64,000 nucleotides of DNA, taken from positions 1,488,001 through 1,552,000 of the forward strand of contig NZ_JABMCZ010000003.1 in NCBI RefSeq assembly GCF_013186535.1, written 5' to 3'. The DNA is from Nocardia terpenica (GTDB taxonomy: Bacteria > Actinomycetota > Actinomycetes > Mycobacteriales > Mycobacteriaceae). This document shows positions 62,642 through 64,000 of the stretch, piece by piece (positions within the stretch are counted from its first letter, which is position 1; every line of letters begins with the position of its first letter). A program made the translations under genes and the position numbers. Below the pieces are notes generated by a model. It had not been told where the DNA came from and made no database searches. It worked only from the letters and a program-made list of their open reading frames with translations.

Positions 62642-63073
62642 ATGCCCGCAACGACGTTCGATATCGCCGGGGTGCGGCGGGCCGCGCTGCTGTTGACTCG
62701 GGTCGTGCTGGGGGTGAGTTTCGGGCTGTCGGGGACCTCGGCGGTGTTCGGGCATCCCAATGCGACGAAGGCGGATGTGTTCAGTTGGCCGTACTGGTGG
62801 GGCGGGGCGATCGAGATCGTGGTGGCCGTCGCGATTCTCGCCGGGGCGTTCACGCTGTTTGCCGGGTTGATCGGTGCGGGGCACATGGCCTACGCCTACC
62901 TGTTCGTTCACGTCGCCGACCATCCGTCCCAGTGGTGGAACGCCTACGCCAACGGTGGTCTGGCCGCCTCCGCGTTCTCGGCGGGATTCCTGCTCATCGC
63001 GCTGTTCGGGCCGGGATTGTTCGCGCTCGACTCGGTTCTGAGAATCCCGCTGCTGGAACGCTTTCGATACTGA
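62642..63073 (+). CDS. DoxX family membrane protein
   Basis: The 143-residue protein has four membrane helices (ALLLTRVVLGVSFGLSGTSA, GGAIEIVVAVAILAGAFTLF, AGLIGAGHMAYAYLFVHVAD, AASAFSAGFLLIALFGPGLF) and the conserved Trp-rich loop FSWPYWWGG. DoxX proteins associate with redox enzymes and oxidative-stress defence. AAGGAG and AAAAGG lie upstream of the ATG. It stands alone. Confidence 0.85.
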   Translation: MPATTFDIAGVRRAALLLTRVVLGVSFGLSGTSAVFGHPNATKADVFSWPYWWGGAIEIVVAVAILAGAFTLFAGLIGAGHMAYAYLFVHVADHPSQWWNAYANGGLAASAFSAGFLLIALFGPGLFALDSVLRIPLLERFRY

Positions 63074-63162
63074 GTGCCCGGGTCGGCCTCGTAATGTGCT
63101 GCGAGGCAAGGTGACTCCGCGTAGCGTCGTGGTACGCCATCGCTTACGCACGAGGAGTTGCC

Positions 63163-63936
63163 GTGGACGGGAAACGGTTCGCCGACAAGGTTGTCATCGT
63201 CACCGGGGCGGGGTCGGGGATCGGGGCCGCCACCGCCTATCGCTTCGCGCGCGAGGGAGCGACGGTGGTCGCCGTCGGGCGCACCGAGGACAAGCTGAAG
63301 GAAGCGGTCGCCGCCGCGCCCGCCGGGACGACCATCGTCCCCCGGGTCGCCGACGTCTCCGACGAATCCGCGATCACCGCGGTGATCGAGGGCGCGGCAC
63401 AGGAATTCGGGCGGCTGGACGTGCTGGTCAACAATGCGGGCATCGGCCTGCCCGGGACGGTCGAGCAGGTCGGCACCGCGGGCTGGCGCCGGGTCTTCGC
63501 GATCGACATCGATGGCGTCTTCTTCGCCTCGCGGGCCGCGCTCGCGCATCTGCGCGCCGTCGGCGGCAGCATCGTCAATGTCGGCTCGGCGTCCGGGCTC
63601 GGCGGGGACTGGGGGCTGGCCGCCTACAACGCCGCCAAGGGGGCGCTGGTCAACCTGACCAATGCCATGGCCCTCGACCACGGTGGCGAGGGCGTGCGGG
63701 TCAATGCCGTGCATCCGAGTCTCACGCGCACCCCGATGGCCGCGCCCGTTGTCGACAACGAGGAGATGACCGCCGCGTTCCGGCAGCGGATCCCCATGGG
63801 ACGTCCCGCCGAACCGGCCGAGGTCGCCGATGTGATCGTGTTCCTGGCCAGCGCCGACGCCCGCTTCGTGAACGGCGTGCACATCCCGGTCGACGGCGGG
63901 CTGCACGCGTCCAACGGGCAGCCGCGCATGTTCTGA
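63163..63936 (+). CDS. Short-chain dehydrogenase/reductase
   Basis: The 257-residue protein has the classical SDR pattern: VVIVTGAGSGIGAATAYRFA, NNAG in VLVNNAGIGLPGTVEQ, Ser in NVGSASGLGGDWG, and YNAAK as the catalytic Tyr-Lys. The acidic-free cofactor loop VAVGRTEDKL suggests NADP. GAGGAG precedes the GTG. The substrate is unknown. Confidence 0.92.
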   Translation: MDGKRFADKVVIVTGAGSGIGAATAYRFAREGATVVAVGRTEDKLKEAVAAAPAGTTIVPRVADVSDESAITAVIEGAAQEFGRLDVLVNNAGIGLPGTVEQVGTAGWRRVFAIDIDGVFFASRAALAHLRAVGGSIVNVGSASGLGGDWGLAAYNAAKGALVNLTNAMALDHGGEGVRVNAVHPSLTRTPMAAPVVDNEEMTAAFRQRIPMGRPAEPAEVADVIVFLASADARFVNGVHIPVDGGLHASNGQPRMF

Positions 63937-64000
63937 CGGGTCGATCGAGGCGGCCGAAGATGCTTCGGGGACTGTCCCGCTGTCGGGACACAATTCGAAC

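Overview
The window is very GC-rich actinobacterial DNA, most probably from Nocardia or a close mycolic-acid relative. The clues are SecA2, a DesA3-type desaturase, three DUF5994 proteins, a DUF6131 peptide, a TraA/MobF relaxase, and wide use of GTG starts with 4-bp ATGA/GTGA gene overlaps. No lookup was possible, so the genus is an inference.

Layout. (1) 1-18.2 kb is the right-hand part of a conjugative or integrative element. It has a MobF relaxase running off the left edge, small element proteins, and a cargo block (DUF5994 pairs, two TetR paralogues, a broken DesA3 desaturase, an orphan CheB, an SPFH protein, small membrane proteins). The block's promoters share a sequence motif. A second operon of element genes follows (DUF2786, a DUF2637-like membrane protein, a CxxC protein, a small HTH protein) with strong palindromes. 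(2) A 44-bp copy of the 3' end of initiator tRNA-fMet lies at 18172, and a second copy, 42/44 identical, at 28770. Each is followed by a terminator-like hairpin and neither is a whole tRNA. The 10.6 kb between them looks like a second island stacked in tandem on the first. It carries a RAMA-like protein, a two-helix membrane peptide coupled to a methyltransferase-specificity fusion protein, a serine hydrolase, a broken XRE regulator, a sodium:solute symporter and a decayed DUF2235 gene. No integrase is visible. (3) 28.8-64 kb resembles chromosomal backbone: a GDPD lipoprotein, SecA2, a transketolase/AceE-like enzyme, an aldehyde dehydrogenase, FolC, a 1444-residue STAND NTPase with WD40 repeats, a histidine kinase whose response regulator is destroyed, a putative pentameric ligand-gated channel, a UbiD-like gene, a Tat-exported amine oxidase, a sirtuin, a decaying MarR-controlled catabolic cluster, MFS and TDT transporters with their regulators, a broken kinase/TPR gene, a deletion scar, DoxX and an SDR.

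Many genes are interrupted by single-base or two-base indels, often in homopolymers or CG repeats (TetR, desaturase, XRE regulator, DUF2235, UbiD, intradiol dioxygenase, TPR gene). Either the assembly has residual indel errors or the strain is losing these genes. Truncations that indels cannot explain (response regulator, amidohydrolase, quinone oxidoreductase, nitroreductase) show that real decay also occurs.

The most promising candidates for something undescribed are the island between the tRNA-fMet repeats with its membrane-peptide/methyltransferase pair, the shared regulon motif in the left cargo block, the hexapeptide minisatellite inside the STAND NTPase, and the channel-like protein beside the orphaned kinase.
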